Below are positions 24,401 to 34,620 of a stretch of 64,000 nucleotides of DNA, one piece after another. This stretch comes from Chlorops oryzae. Its lineage: Eukaryota; Arthropoda; Insecta; Diptera; Chloropidae. The first letter of the stretch is position 1. Each line of letters opens with the position of its first letter. Position numbers and translations under genes: made by a program. The DNA lies in contig CM035807.1 in NCBI GenBank assembly GCA_020466095.1, positions 84,853,385 to 84,917,384 of the forward strand. The letters run 5' to 3'. Under the pieces are notes generated by a model, which saw only the letters and a list, made by a program, of their open reading frames with translations, ran no database searches and was not told where the DNA came from.

Positions 24401-27400
24401 CATCCAGTGGCAAAGCAAAAATAATTCCATGATGGGATCTTCAATTTTTACTCCTTATATCTCTGGTATTAATAGACAAAGATATCGTAATGAAATTTTT
24501 GGTATTTGTTGTTCGATTATTTAGGAATATAAATATTGAGTCAGTGTGAACTTTGTTAAAGATTCTTAGCCCTCTAATTCCTGGCTCTGTCTCTAGACGG
24601 ACTGGTTGCGAACAAATTACCAAAAAAAAAAAATTCCTAATAATTTCAGATTCATGTTTTTCTACCCGAAGCTAGTCTTATCTGATCTTTTCAGTGAAAA
24701 ATTTTTGGCATTAGAGGCATTTTCGCCATAAAGCTCAAAGCAATAATTGCTCTGCAAAACTCTTTAAAAGGAAAGTAATTTAATCACGAAGTCGCTCTAA
24801 GTCCGGCATTCAAAGTGGAATTCTGTATTGAAAACCAAATGTATTTGAATGATAACGCGCCCCCATATACGATTTATCCCATCCTATTTCACGTTAACGC
24901 CAAGAGACAAATAAGTACGCCCTCCTGGAAACCTCATTCAACACGTCGAACGTGAAATAATCAATTTCCGTTGCGGACGATAACTTTTTTACTCTTTCAA
25001 TTTGCTTCTTTGCAGCAAATGGATCATCGGTCTTTAATGTGCTGTACGATTGGCTCGTGCTTCATGCTCCATTTCTTCTCGAAATTTATTTCAACAATAT
25101 CTTCTAGGTACTAACATATTTATATGTAGATACACATGTGAGTGCAACAATGTCATCGTGCTCTATATTCCAAAAAGATTTCTCACTCTCAAAACGACAT
25201 TCGAAACTGATGGGCTTTAAAAATCATAAAATAAATGAATTCTATGCATTGCCTCTTGGACCCCATGACCAGAAATATTGAGACATCGCATAGCCAAAAC
25301 TTTGATAGGCACTGAATTCCAGTAAAAGCTTAAAGAACAATTATGACAAATGAAATTCGTTCATCATGGAATCTGATGTCTGATGTTACACAATTTGATT
25401 GTCGCCTGTTGTTTCTTGCTTGAGCTCAATAGAACAGTCAAAGTTAATTTGTCTTTTATCATTTTCATCGATTATGCAATATTTCTCTCGACTGCCTTTG
25501 AATACGATTTCGATTCAGTAAATTGAATGACAAATGCTTAGACATCTGCAATCGTTTATGTCTGGATGCTCTGCTGCCATTAAAAACCGAAGTTGATGGC
25601 CCACACTTCATTAATTACGCACAATGTCCAACCTATGTATGTGTCTGAATATCGGAACAGTGATGATCTGGTGCAGTCCTTGCATATTTCATAAATTCTT
25701 ATCCATCTATTTTATGGCATGAATTACTTTGGTATTTGCTTTGCTTTACAAACAGCAGGGAAACTCTTTTTGTTGCCTACTAAGAATCTTACTTGTTTAT
25801 TTAGACGACAGGTAAGAGAATTTTTTCTTGAATAACAAGTTTCCACATGCTGCAACACGGGCTTTAACGGCTCTCTGCATTGCATACATTCATTCAATAG
25901 AGCCGCCAAAAGCACTACCTCAAAGGTCCACAGATGGTTCCGTTTTGTGCGCCCTTCGTGTTTTGTGACCATCCTTTTTTTCGATAAACACGGCAATTCT
26001 GAGAAAGTTTTTTCTTTGAGCTTTGAGCTTTGCCTCTTGCTGCTTGCGGTTTTTGAGAATTTTTTTTTTTTTTTCATTTAATAATACCAACGACCAACTC
26101 AAACGATTAACAAGAAATACAAATTTGGATTATCGAAAGAGAAGCTATGCATAAACACTCAAGCTGGACCAACTTTTGGTTCCTTATTCCGGCCGAAAAA
26201 ACGCATTTTCGCAACCTCATCAAAAGTTTTGGTGGATAAATTTTTTTTTATTATATTAGTGAGTATGCAGTATTTCTAGAGAATTCATTGAAATGCATAA
26301 CAAAGGCAAATTGCCAACTACCATTGCTATTTAAAACTGTGTTGATTGACACAGAGAACTTTGTCAGCCCAACAACTATGTTTGCTTGCTACTCCAATCA
26401 CGTGCTATTCCAACTGTGGTCTCCGAAGTCATCGAAGAACAATTGCCACATAGCCATAGGTCGTTAAATTCGCATGTCCTCAACATTTCCGCTTTTCATT
26501 CTATGCGACACGAAGCTAACACACCCAGGAAGTGAAAAGGCTGATTGACTAAGTAGTCGAATACCGTACTTATTGATTACTTAATAACACATGAATGCGG
26601 TAGGACTCCAGCTGTAAAGTAATCACACTCCAAAAATTCAATTGATTGCTTAAAGTTATTTTAGATCCTCCATAAAATGAAGATGTCAATCGGAATTCCT
26701 TGAAAATTGCCATTGGACTGCGGATGCATTTTCAGGATACAGAGATTCTTTCTGTTCAGAGTTTTTGTTATGTATATTCGTTAATATGAATGTGATTAAG
26801 ATATTTTTCTGCAGATCCTATTCAGTTTGATCCGGACGACTTGACACAAGATCAGATGATAAGTGAAATTTCGAATGTGAATATTTTTGTTTTCAAATAG
26901 TTTCATTTCACATCACCCGAATAAGAATTTTTTTATGTGTACCTGCTTATAAGTATATATGTATGTATGTAAACGCTCGCAAACGCGAGCTTGATGTTGA
27001 CAATTGAATCTGTGCGCAATCAATGAACTGGAAGCTAACTGCCACTGTTGGTCATTGTGCCCTGTAGCCACGGCCAGATGAATAGCTTTGCCACAACCAA
27101 TAAGCGCCAGTCATTTGAAGAGCGAAAACGTCGCAACCGTGGTTTTTCGCTTCGCTTCGATGCGTACCTAGTGTGGGAGTCCAAAGCTCCAGCGGCCGAT
27201 ACACATGCAAGTAAACCATTGTCCCTGTTGGTTGTACGACAATAACAACGTATCCATTCTATGGAGTTAATGGCTGGGTGTACGGGCTGCATGTCGCTTG
27301 TGGCACTACAATTGACTTATTGCCTCCACCCAGTGCGCTGCGAAATCCTTTTGCCGCTAGCTGCTGCTGCTAACGAAGCTGAATGGTGGCCTTTGCGGGT

Positions 27401-28268
27401 GTAGTGCTGCGCGGACGTATCATCCAACGACTTGGATGTTTTGTTGTTAGCTAGTCGGGAATTTGCATACCTGCGTCGCCCGATTAAATCTCTCCCTATC
27501 TTTCTCTCTTTATATCTGAAAATTGCGAGTGACTAGCGCTGATGACAATGATTGCCATTAAACCTACGCGAATAAGTGAATGACAACTGCTGGCAGTCCT
27601 AAGCGTTTTCATATAAAACCTCATTCGATTTTCACTTGCAAAGGACGGGAATCCTCCTAGAAAATTATGCAAATTCAGTCCTTGTTAATACTATGATTGT
27701 TGTTGTTCGTGTACTCAATAGAAATCAGTGTTTACAGTCTTATGGGGTACTTATCGCTGTTATGGTATTGTATGAAATCTATATTTTCAGAGCTGCCAAA
27801 TCAATATCTGAAGCTCAATTTTGGGGATGCCATTTAAGTTTGTACATAAAGCAGTTTCCCGAATAGTAAGCGAATCTGAAAAACTGAATTTCCCGAACTT
27901 CCTCGCCAGGATTTGATAACAGTTTGATGTGTGTTTGAATAGCAGATGTACAGCCCGATTTTAAATATTCCGGGGAGTTTTTCCTGTAGATTTTAAAAAA
28001 TTCTCCCATTCTTAGCACACTGTTAACAATAGTTAACTCGCATGAGAGGTTTTATCTAAAGCAAAAGGTTTACAAAATACATTCATAAGCTAAAAAGTAA
28101 ATCCAAATTACAAAATCATTAATTATGAAGATGGATTGAGCACACATCAGCGCCCTAATGTCCTTAATGGCTTCAAACTCATTGCTCACTTATGTCGACT
28201 TAAGCTTCTCTTCCATATTGCCAATGATATTATACCCTCCCAGCGGCCAACAGTGCCTACTGCCTAGA
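21483..28268. other. long unique AT-rich stretch, no gene seen
   Basis: About 6.8 kb with no supported gene or complete element. Features visible are a TA microsatellite at 22816-22831, several T- and A-runs, a perfect hairpin GCTCGC-AAAC-GCGAGC at about 26972-26987 beside a TATG run, and many open frames of 60-117 codons. The longest, minus 25724-26077, is lysine-rich with no domain I recognise. The slightly GC-richer part at 27030-27470 has open frames on both strands but no motif or splice signal I trust. Confidence 0.4.
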
Positions 28269-28353
28269 AAGTATACGAGACTGTAAACGACCTGCCTACC
28301 AATAGATTACAAAGTATGCAGGATTGTAGGCGAACTGCCTGCCAATAGCTCGA
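28269..28353. repeat. two-unit tandem repeat, period 44 bp
   Basis: AAGTATACGAGACTGTAAAC...CTGCCTACCAATAG at 28269 is followed 44 bp later by AAGTATGCAGGATTGTAGGC...CTGCCTGCCAATAG. The units are clearly related but diverged. Further GTATAC/GTATGC words continue to about 28410. No coding meaning is evident. Confidence 0.5.
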
Positions 28354-30352
28354 ACAAGAGTATACTAGGATAGTATATGAGGTCGTATGCATTATCGCTA
28401 CGGCCTACAAAATGTGCTACGATTCATAGCTTCTCTAGGCAGCATTTTGGACCAAAAATTAAGCTAAGAGAGCCTTTGAAATTTAATATTCATCTAAAGA
28501 CCTGCGAGATAAAATTTTGGAGAAAAATTCTGGAAGAATAGAATATGCCACAGACGTTCCTTGAGGGCCATTTGAGGGGTTTTTTTTATTTTTATTTTAT
28601 TTTATTCGTGGCATTTAAGCGAAAGAAATCGTACGAAACTAAGAAGTCTCTTGGCATTCATGAAGTACTTTTTTATACTTAAACAACTTTGAACATAAAT
28701 AATCGTGATGAAAACACTGCGACTCGAAATCATCCCGTTTAGAAGAAAAAACTTCTAGAACGATATCGACTGAATTACCATCATATTGATAGAGATTATA
28801 TTGTGTTACGTTCATCAACCCATCGACGTACATAGATACGTAACGGAAGGGGGAAAATTTCAGACATTCTGGAATGGATTCGATTCTTTTGTGGCATCCT
28901 TTACAATACGGTCCATTTGAAGAGGCAGATGCGCGGAGATCGAGAGGCGCTTAATCAAATATCATCTTGCAGGATATTGATGCTGCGTACACTTGAGTTT
29001 TTCTCACGAATCAATTAGACTCGATTAGTGTCGTAATAAAATCCTTCGCTTTTGAAAATTCGATTCGACGAAAAAAGAATATGGAAAGCTGCGGCAGCAT
29101 TTGTACAAAATACCACCGTTGAAACGCTCGAAAATTTGTGGTGCTGCGCAAAGAAGTGCTTCGATGCGGGCTGAGTCTATTCAAGTTCGGTCTAGTTGGT
29201 TGGATGGTTGGTTGGGCGCTCTTGCGAGTGTTCGTTGCCTTCGAAAGCGAGTTCTGCGATAGAAGAATCAAGAAATAACTTAAAGAAAAAGCTTTGGCAA
29301 ACACTGAATTCAATTTGGATTTGGTTTACTTTCGTTTTTAATGTGCTTCCTCATCATTCACTCCATCGCGCAGCCGTTCGAGAACTCGTCACAGAACAAA
29401 AGCGTATGATGCAAAGAAAAGCGCATAGACGGAAAAATAAATCCTTTTCAACATTTCTTCAGACCCTTAATAGAATTTGTCAATAAAAAAAAAAAAAAAA
29501 AGAAAGATGGAAGAAGAAAACTCGCTTTCCTCAGTCTCGTCTATGTTTGTATTTTTGCGCTTTTATGCATTGCGGCGCGCCAAGTAAATTGCCAACAAGC
29601 GAAGAAATGCGCTGCTGTGCTGCTCTGGCTGTTCGCTGCTCCATAAGACCAACGAACCACGTTAAGTGTTTCGTCAAATCTTAGACAAACACTTCATGTC
29701 CGCGATTTCATTTGGCGTCTTTTCGCCTCCGTTGCTCCCTTTTCTGGTTCCCGCAAGCGTCGAATTTTGTGTCTCTTCATTTTTTAATTTTTGTTTTCTT
29801 TTGTTTTTGGTTAATTGTCCTTAAATTTGGTTTGGAAAATGTAAAACCGATTCTTTTCATAGAATTTTGGAAATTTTAGCTTCATTGCATCCTTTTGCCT
29901 TTTGTTTCGTTTTTGAAAACCTCGTCTTTACCATTACTTTAAATTGAAACTATGAAAAGAAAATTCGAAACTTGAAGCATTTAGCAGTTTTAAACACTTA
30001 CATAGACTTTACATCGTCTTTTGTTTTGACTTCCTGCAGTTAGAATCGTCAATTATTTCAATAATTTAAATCTGAGCCCAATAAAACCGTGTCTTATAGT
30101 AACGTGTAGCTTGTTCAGTCTTGTGCACATAACGGTACACAACACTTTGCGACGGAAAATCAAAAACGAGTTCGAAAGTCGGAACTTTTCATAGAATGAA
30201 TTCGGAGAAAATGCACCAAATTCGGAGTAAAAATTACTAAAAATCAGTGTACTTTCAGTCAAATTGTGATAAAAGTTTTTCATAAGCAAAACTTAAGGCT
30301 GATGCATTAACCTTTATGACAGGTTTAATTTAACTTTTTAATTTTAACATAA
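28354..30352. other. unique stretch, no gene seen
   Basis: No supported gene. Overlapping frames of about 100 codons lie on both strands at 29011-29486, ending in an A-run of 17 at 29486-29502. Their translations have no domain and they overlap in opposite directions, so at most one could be real and probably neither is. Confidence 0.4.
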
Positions 30353-30355
30353 TAA

Positions 30356-30520
30356 GGGTATTCACAAAGGCGTCGGAAAATAGGAAAGTTGGAAAATCGG
30401 AAAATTTTAACTGCTTAAAAAGTTGTGCAAGATGCAAAAAAAGTTGAAAATTTTTAAGAAGTCGCAATTTTCCGAATTTTCGACTTTCCAACGTTTTTAA
30501 CAAGCCATTGTGAATACCCC
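30356..30520. mobile_element. PIF/Harbinger-like MITE, copy 1 (165 bp)
   Basis: It starts GGGTATTCACAAAGGC and ends GCCATTGTGAATACCCC, flanked on both sides by TAA (30353-30355 and 30521-30523). The two halves pair along most of their length through GGAAAAT/TTTTCC words. GGG...CCC-type ends with a 3-bp TAA/TTA duplication are characteristic of PIF/Harbinger elements. It has no coding capacity. Confidence 0.65.
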
Positions 30521-30615
30521 TAATATATCCATTCCTTTGAATCACTTGAGTACTCTGCGATAGTATTGACCCAATTTCAATATTCCTTCCTACGAAGGAC
30601 TATCAGAGTTCAGAG

Positions 30616-31350
30616 TTCTGATTTAAGGGGGTTGTCTCATTGGGCAAACAAATTTTAGCCATTATTTTTTTGGAATTTTTTTATAGCTTGGATATTTGAG
30701 AATATCGTGCTAAAAGGATTTTTTGAAATTCGAAATAGTGTGAGGATATAGCCTTCTTTGTCGAGCAAGATCTGCGGTAAAACGAGTAATTTTTACGTTG
30801 CTTCAAACTTTATCTCGAAACCAATTTTTTTGAACTGGCTGCCACGATTTCTCCAGTTCAACTGGACCGATTTTAATGAAACAAAGGGGAATCAGAGTAA
30901 AATTGTCAGCATTATGCCGTGAACCTCAACCATAATTTTAATAAACTTTTTACTATATTTTTTTTACACTAAAAATATACCCGAAATCGATGGGTCATTT
31001 TTCAATAGCTGCCATTTTGTCAAAAAAAAATCCCAAAATTATTATAGAGGTTCATGCCTTAATGACATTTATACTGATTTTAACCCTGTTTTTATTTTCC
31101 ATTTCGGACAACTTGGAGACCTGGAATCGTCGCAGCCAGCACGACACCATTTTTTAGTATCCACTTTGACGGCCGAGAACAATTTGAACCGCCCTCACAT
31201 AAAAAAACAAAGTGCTTCTTTATTAACTTTCATTCATTCCGAACACAATAAAAAAAAAAAACTTAATTGGAAAAGCTCTTCGTTTTCTGTCAAGATTTTT
31301 TTTTAAAAAAAGGTCCAAAAACAGCCTCGCCAATGAGACAGAAATCAGAA
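30616..31350. mobile_element. 735-bp non-coding element with TTCTGATTT/TGTCTCATTGG ends, copy 1
   Basis: TTCTGATTT then TGTCTCATTGG (with AAGGGGGT inserted between them) at 30616-30643 is mirrored by CCAATGAGACA then GAAATCAGAA ending at 31350. This gives a terminal inverted repeat of about 20 bp. The interior is non-coding and shared with 33736-34228 and 20800-21482. I see no convincing target duplication and cannot name a superfamily. Confidence 0.55.
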
Positions 31351-31730
31351 ATAGTACCTACTGAATAACTCAGTGCAGTGGAATCCTTAAGTACACAAGA
31401 CATTCACATCTGCGCTAATCAAAACGTATCGCCGCGGAACAAACTATTTCGTTAAGATACCACTGACGTGTTCAGAATGAAGATTGCGTGCGCTGCCAAC
31501 TCTGATTCCCTTATTTTCAACTTTCAACACTTATAGCACAGAATTCAGGTCACATTTCAATTGCTCTCGTGATCAAATATTTTGACATATTCCAAGTGCG
31601 CTGTTGGTGCAACGTCATGTGTTCGGCTGAGCACTGACTTGTTTACATGGAACCAAAAAGTCATTATTTTAGTTAAAAGAGATCTTGGGCTTTAATTTTA
31701 TTTCAACAATGAGCATATGTAAGGTCCTTA

Positions 31731-32079
31731 GTAGGGCTAAAAAATATTCATTTTCATGTGAATCACCGAACTTTGCAATTCGATTTTTCATTCACGATTC
31801 AATCGAAAGCACTATTTCGATTTATATTGATACTGACGATAATTCAATTTGTCTGAATTATTTGATTCGTTCAAAATCAATGTGAACATACTAATTGTCA
31901 TGTACATTTGCTACTAGTAAAATTATTTAAATTTGAGTATTACTTTAATATAAGCTGTATATAATAAGGTACTTTATATCGTTACTTAATATGGAAAAAG
32001 TCATAAAAAGTTTTATTGAATATGTAACTGGCAATAACGCACGATTTTATCGAACAGATATCTAAACATTCTGCGAATG
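31731..32079. other. AT-rich spacer between duplication and mariner
   Basis: Simple AT-rich sequence with repeated CAATTCGA/GATTCAATC-like words at 31770-31880. No gene or second copy found. Confidence 0.4.
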
Positions 32080-33337
32080 ATAGTACGCTTGAAATCTTCC
32101 GTCTAAAAGAAAAACGACAATTGAAAATTCGTTTTTATATTGAACACAGTTCCTTCAAAGTAAACAGAATAAGTCCTAATTTTTATACCATTTTGTATAC
32201 TCTTCGTTTTGCCCAAATGGCCTCAGTTTGGATCACCTCTTCATTGCAGCCAAATTTTTTCCCTGCGAGCATCCTTTTGAGGTCTGAGAACAAGAAAAAG
32301 TCGCTGGGGGCCAGATCTGGAGAATACGGTGGGTGGGGAAGCAATTGAAGCCTAATTCATGAATTTTTGCCATCGTTCTCAATGACTTGTGGCACGGTGC
32401 GTTGTCTTGGTGGAACAACACTTTTTTCTTCTTCATATGGGGCCGTTTTGCCGCGATTTCGACCTTCAAACGCTCCAATAACGACATATAATAGTCACTG
32501 TTGATGGTTTTTTCCTTCTCAAGATAATCGATAAAAATTATTCCATGCCCATCCAAAAAAAGAGGCCATTACTTTTCCAGCGGACTTTTGAGTCTTTCCA
32601 CGCTTCGGAGACGGTTCACCGATCGCTGTCCACTCAGCCGACTGTCGATTGGACTCAGGAGTGTAGTGATAGAGCCATGTTTCATCCATTGTCACATATC
32701 GACGCAAAAACTCGGGTGTATTGCGAGTTAACAGCTGCAAACACCGCTCAGAATCATCAACACGTTGTTGTTTTTGGTCAAATGTGAGCTCGCGCGGCAC
32801 CCATTTTGCACAGAGCTTTTTCATATCCAAATATTGATGAATGATATGACCAACACGTTCCTTTGATATCTTTAAGGCCTCTGCTATCTCGATCAACTTC
32901 ATTTTACGGTCATTCAAAATCATTTTGTGAATTTTTTTGATGTTTTCGTCGGTAACCACCTCTTTCGGGCGTCCACTGCGTTCACCGTCCTCCGTGCTCA
33001 TTTCACCACGCTTGAATTTTGCATACCAATCAATTATTGTTGATTTTCCTGGGGCAGAGTCCGGAAACTCATTATCAAGCCAAGTTTTTGCTTCCACTGT
33101 ATTTTTTCCCTTCAGAAAACAGTATTTTATCAAAACACGAAATTCCTTTTTTTTCCATTTTTTTCACAATAACAAAAGTTGCTTCACAAAAGACGCTCTA
33201 TCTCACAAACTAATTGACTTACAGACGTCAAATTTTGACACGAATCATTTGAAGGTTGCCACTATATAAAAATAATATGCATTTAATACTAGCGACGCCA
33301 TCTATGTGTCAGACCGGGGACTTATCAGCCAACCTGT
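32080..33337 (-). mobile_element. mariner (irritans subfamily, Himar1-like), copy 1
   Basis: The 5' terminal repeat at 33311-33337 (plus strand AGACCGGGGACTTATC...AACCTGT) is intact and followed by TA at 33338-33339. The 5' untranslated part also follows Himar1 closely as I remember it. The 3' part is recognisable (AAAACGAATTTTCAA near 32125-32140), but the 3' terminal repeat near 32080-32105 is badly altered: only a GATTTC...CCGTCT-like trace remains. The total is close to the family's usual 1.26 kb. It lies between the two copies of a direct duplication. Confidence 0.9.
32137..33158 (-). pseudogene. mariner transposase, frameshifted (copy 1)
   Basis: The protein cuts and pastes the mariner element at TA sites; it binds the terminal repeats with two N-terminal helix-turn-helix motifs and cuts with a D,D34D site. 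The expected start codon is at 33158, but the A-run after it has 8 bases (33147-33154) where copy 2 has 7, shifting the frame. From 33133 to about 32560 the frame is open and nearly identical to Himar1, including WVPREL and VTMDETWLYHYTPESNRQSAEW (first Asp). Near 32552-32570 it shifts again (reading FFGWAW where FWDAHG is expected). Frame 32556-32233 holds FHQDNAPCHKS (second Asp). The third Asp codon (SPDLAPSD) is present but out of frame after a further shift near 32345. All three catalytic codons therefore survive, and damage is mainly indels plus a lost stop. Confidence 0.9.
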
Positions 33338-33468
33338 TATTTTTAAGCGAAAAAATATAAAACGAAATTTAAGTTTTATTTTTGAAAGAAAAAATAAAAA
33401 TCAAGAAAAAATGATTATTTCTGAGTTTAAAAAATTAAACTTATAACAATTACAGTCCCTGATAATAA

Positions 33469-33635
33469 AGGTATTCACAAAGGCGTCGGAAAATAGGAAA
33501 GTTGGAAAATCGGAAAACTTGAACTGCTTAAAAAGTTGTGCAAGATACAAAAAAAGTTGAAAATTTTTTTAAGAAGTCGCAATTTTCCGAATTTCCGACT
33601 TTCCAACATTTTTAACAAGCCATTGTGAATGCCCC
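33469..33635. mobile_element. PIF/Harbinger-like MITE, copy 2 (167 bp)
   Basis: It starts AGGTATTCACAAAGGC and ends CCATTGTGAATGCCCC, with TAA at 33466-33468 and 33636-33638. It is nearly identical to 30356-30520. It forms the left edge of the right duplication copy. Confidence 0.65.
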
Positions 33636-33735
33636 TAATATATCAATTCTTTTGAATCACTTGAGTACACTGCGATAGTATTGACCCAATTTCAATATTC
33701 CTTCCTACGAAGGACTCAGAGTTCAGAGATCAGAG

Positions 33736-34228
33736 TTCTGATTTAAGGGGGTTGTCTCATTGGGCAAACAAATTTTAGCCATTATTTTTTTGGATTTTTT
33801 TTATAGCTTGGATATTTGAGAATATCGTGCTAAAAGGATTTTTTGAAATTCGAAATAGTTTAGAGGATATAGCATTCTTTATCGAGCAAGATCTGCGCTA
33901 AAACGAGTATTTTTTTACGTTGCTTCAAACTTTAAACGCATTTATCTAGAAACCACTTTTTTTGAACTGGCTTCCATTTCGGACAACTTGGAAACCTGGA
34001 ATCGTCGCAGCCAGCACTACACCATTTTTTTAGAATCCACTTTGACGGCCGAGAACTATTTGAACCGCCCTCACATAAAAAAACAAAGTGCTTCTTTATT
34101 AACTTTCAATCATTCCGAAAACAATAAAAAAAAAAAAAACTTAATTGGAAAAGCTCTTCGTTTTCTGTCAAGATTTTTTTTTAAAAAAAGGTCCAAAAAC
34201 AGCCTCGCCAATGAGACAGAAATCAGAA
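33736..34228. mobile_element. deleted copy of the TGTCTCATTGG-ended element
   Basis: Both ends match 30616-31350 (TTCTGATTT...TGTCTCATTGG and CCAATGAGACAGAAATCAGAA), but the interior has a 245-bp deletion, leaving 493 bp. Non-coding. Confidence 0.6.
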
Positions 34229-34620
34229 ATAGTACCTACTGAATAACTCAGTGCAGCTGGAATCCTTAAGTACACAAGACATTCACATCTGCGCTAATCA
34301 AAACGTATCGCCGCGGAACAAACTATTTCGTTAAGATACCAGCTGACGTGTTCAGAATGAAGATTGCGTGCGCTGCCAACTCTGATTCCCTTATTTTCAA
34401 CTTTCAACACTTATAGCACAGAATTCAGAGTCACATTTCAATTGCTCTCGTGATCAAATATTTTGACATATTCCAAGTGCGCTGTTGGTGCAACGTCATG
34501 TGTTGGCTGAGCACTGACTTGTTTCATGGAACCAAAAAGTCATTATTTTAAGCTTAAAAAGATGGATGCCTTTGAGCTTTAATTTTATTTGAACAATGAG
34601 CATATGTAAGATCTTAGTCA

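Larger units (their letters stand above)
30353..31730 (+). repeat. direct duplication, left copy
   Basis: This block of about 1.38 kb recurs at 33466-34620 in the same orientation. The left edge in both is the Harbinger-like MITE (after ATAATAA), and the sequences then run together through CTTGAGTAC, GGAATCCTTAAGTACACAAG and GCATATGTAAG to about 31730. The right copy has lost about 245 bp from the middle. Left flanks outside the MITE differ. No coding sequence is seen in either copy. The two copies bracket the mariner at 32080-33337. Confidence 0.8.
33466..34620 (+). repeat. direct duplication, right copy
   Basis: This is the second copy of 30353-31730, with the same order of MITE, 735-bp-type element and 3' segment ending near GCATATGTAAG. 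About 245 bp is missing at 33971, where GAACTGGCTTCC jumps directly to ATTTCGGACAAC. Other differences are mostly one- to few-base indels, for example CAGCTG here against CACTG or CAGTG in the left copy. Confidence 0.8.

Noticed and set aside
28269..28353. CRISPR-like array
   Set aside because: Only two diverged units with no unique spacers, in a eukaryotic sequence.
29011..29486. Convergent frames of about 100 codons
   Set aside because: They overlap on opposite strands, lack domains, and one ends in an A-run.
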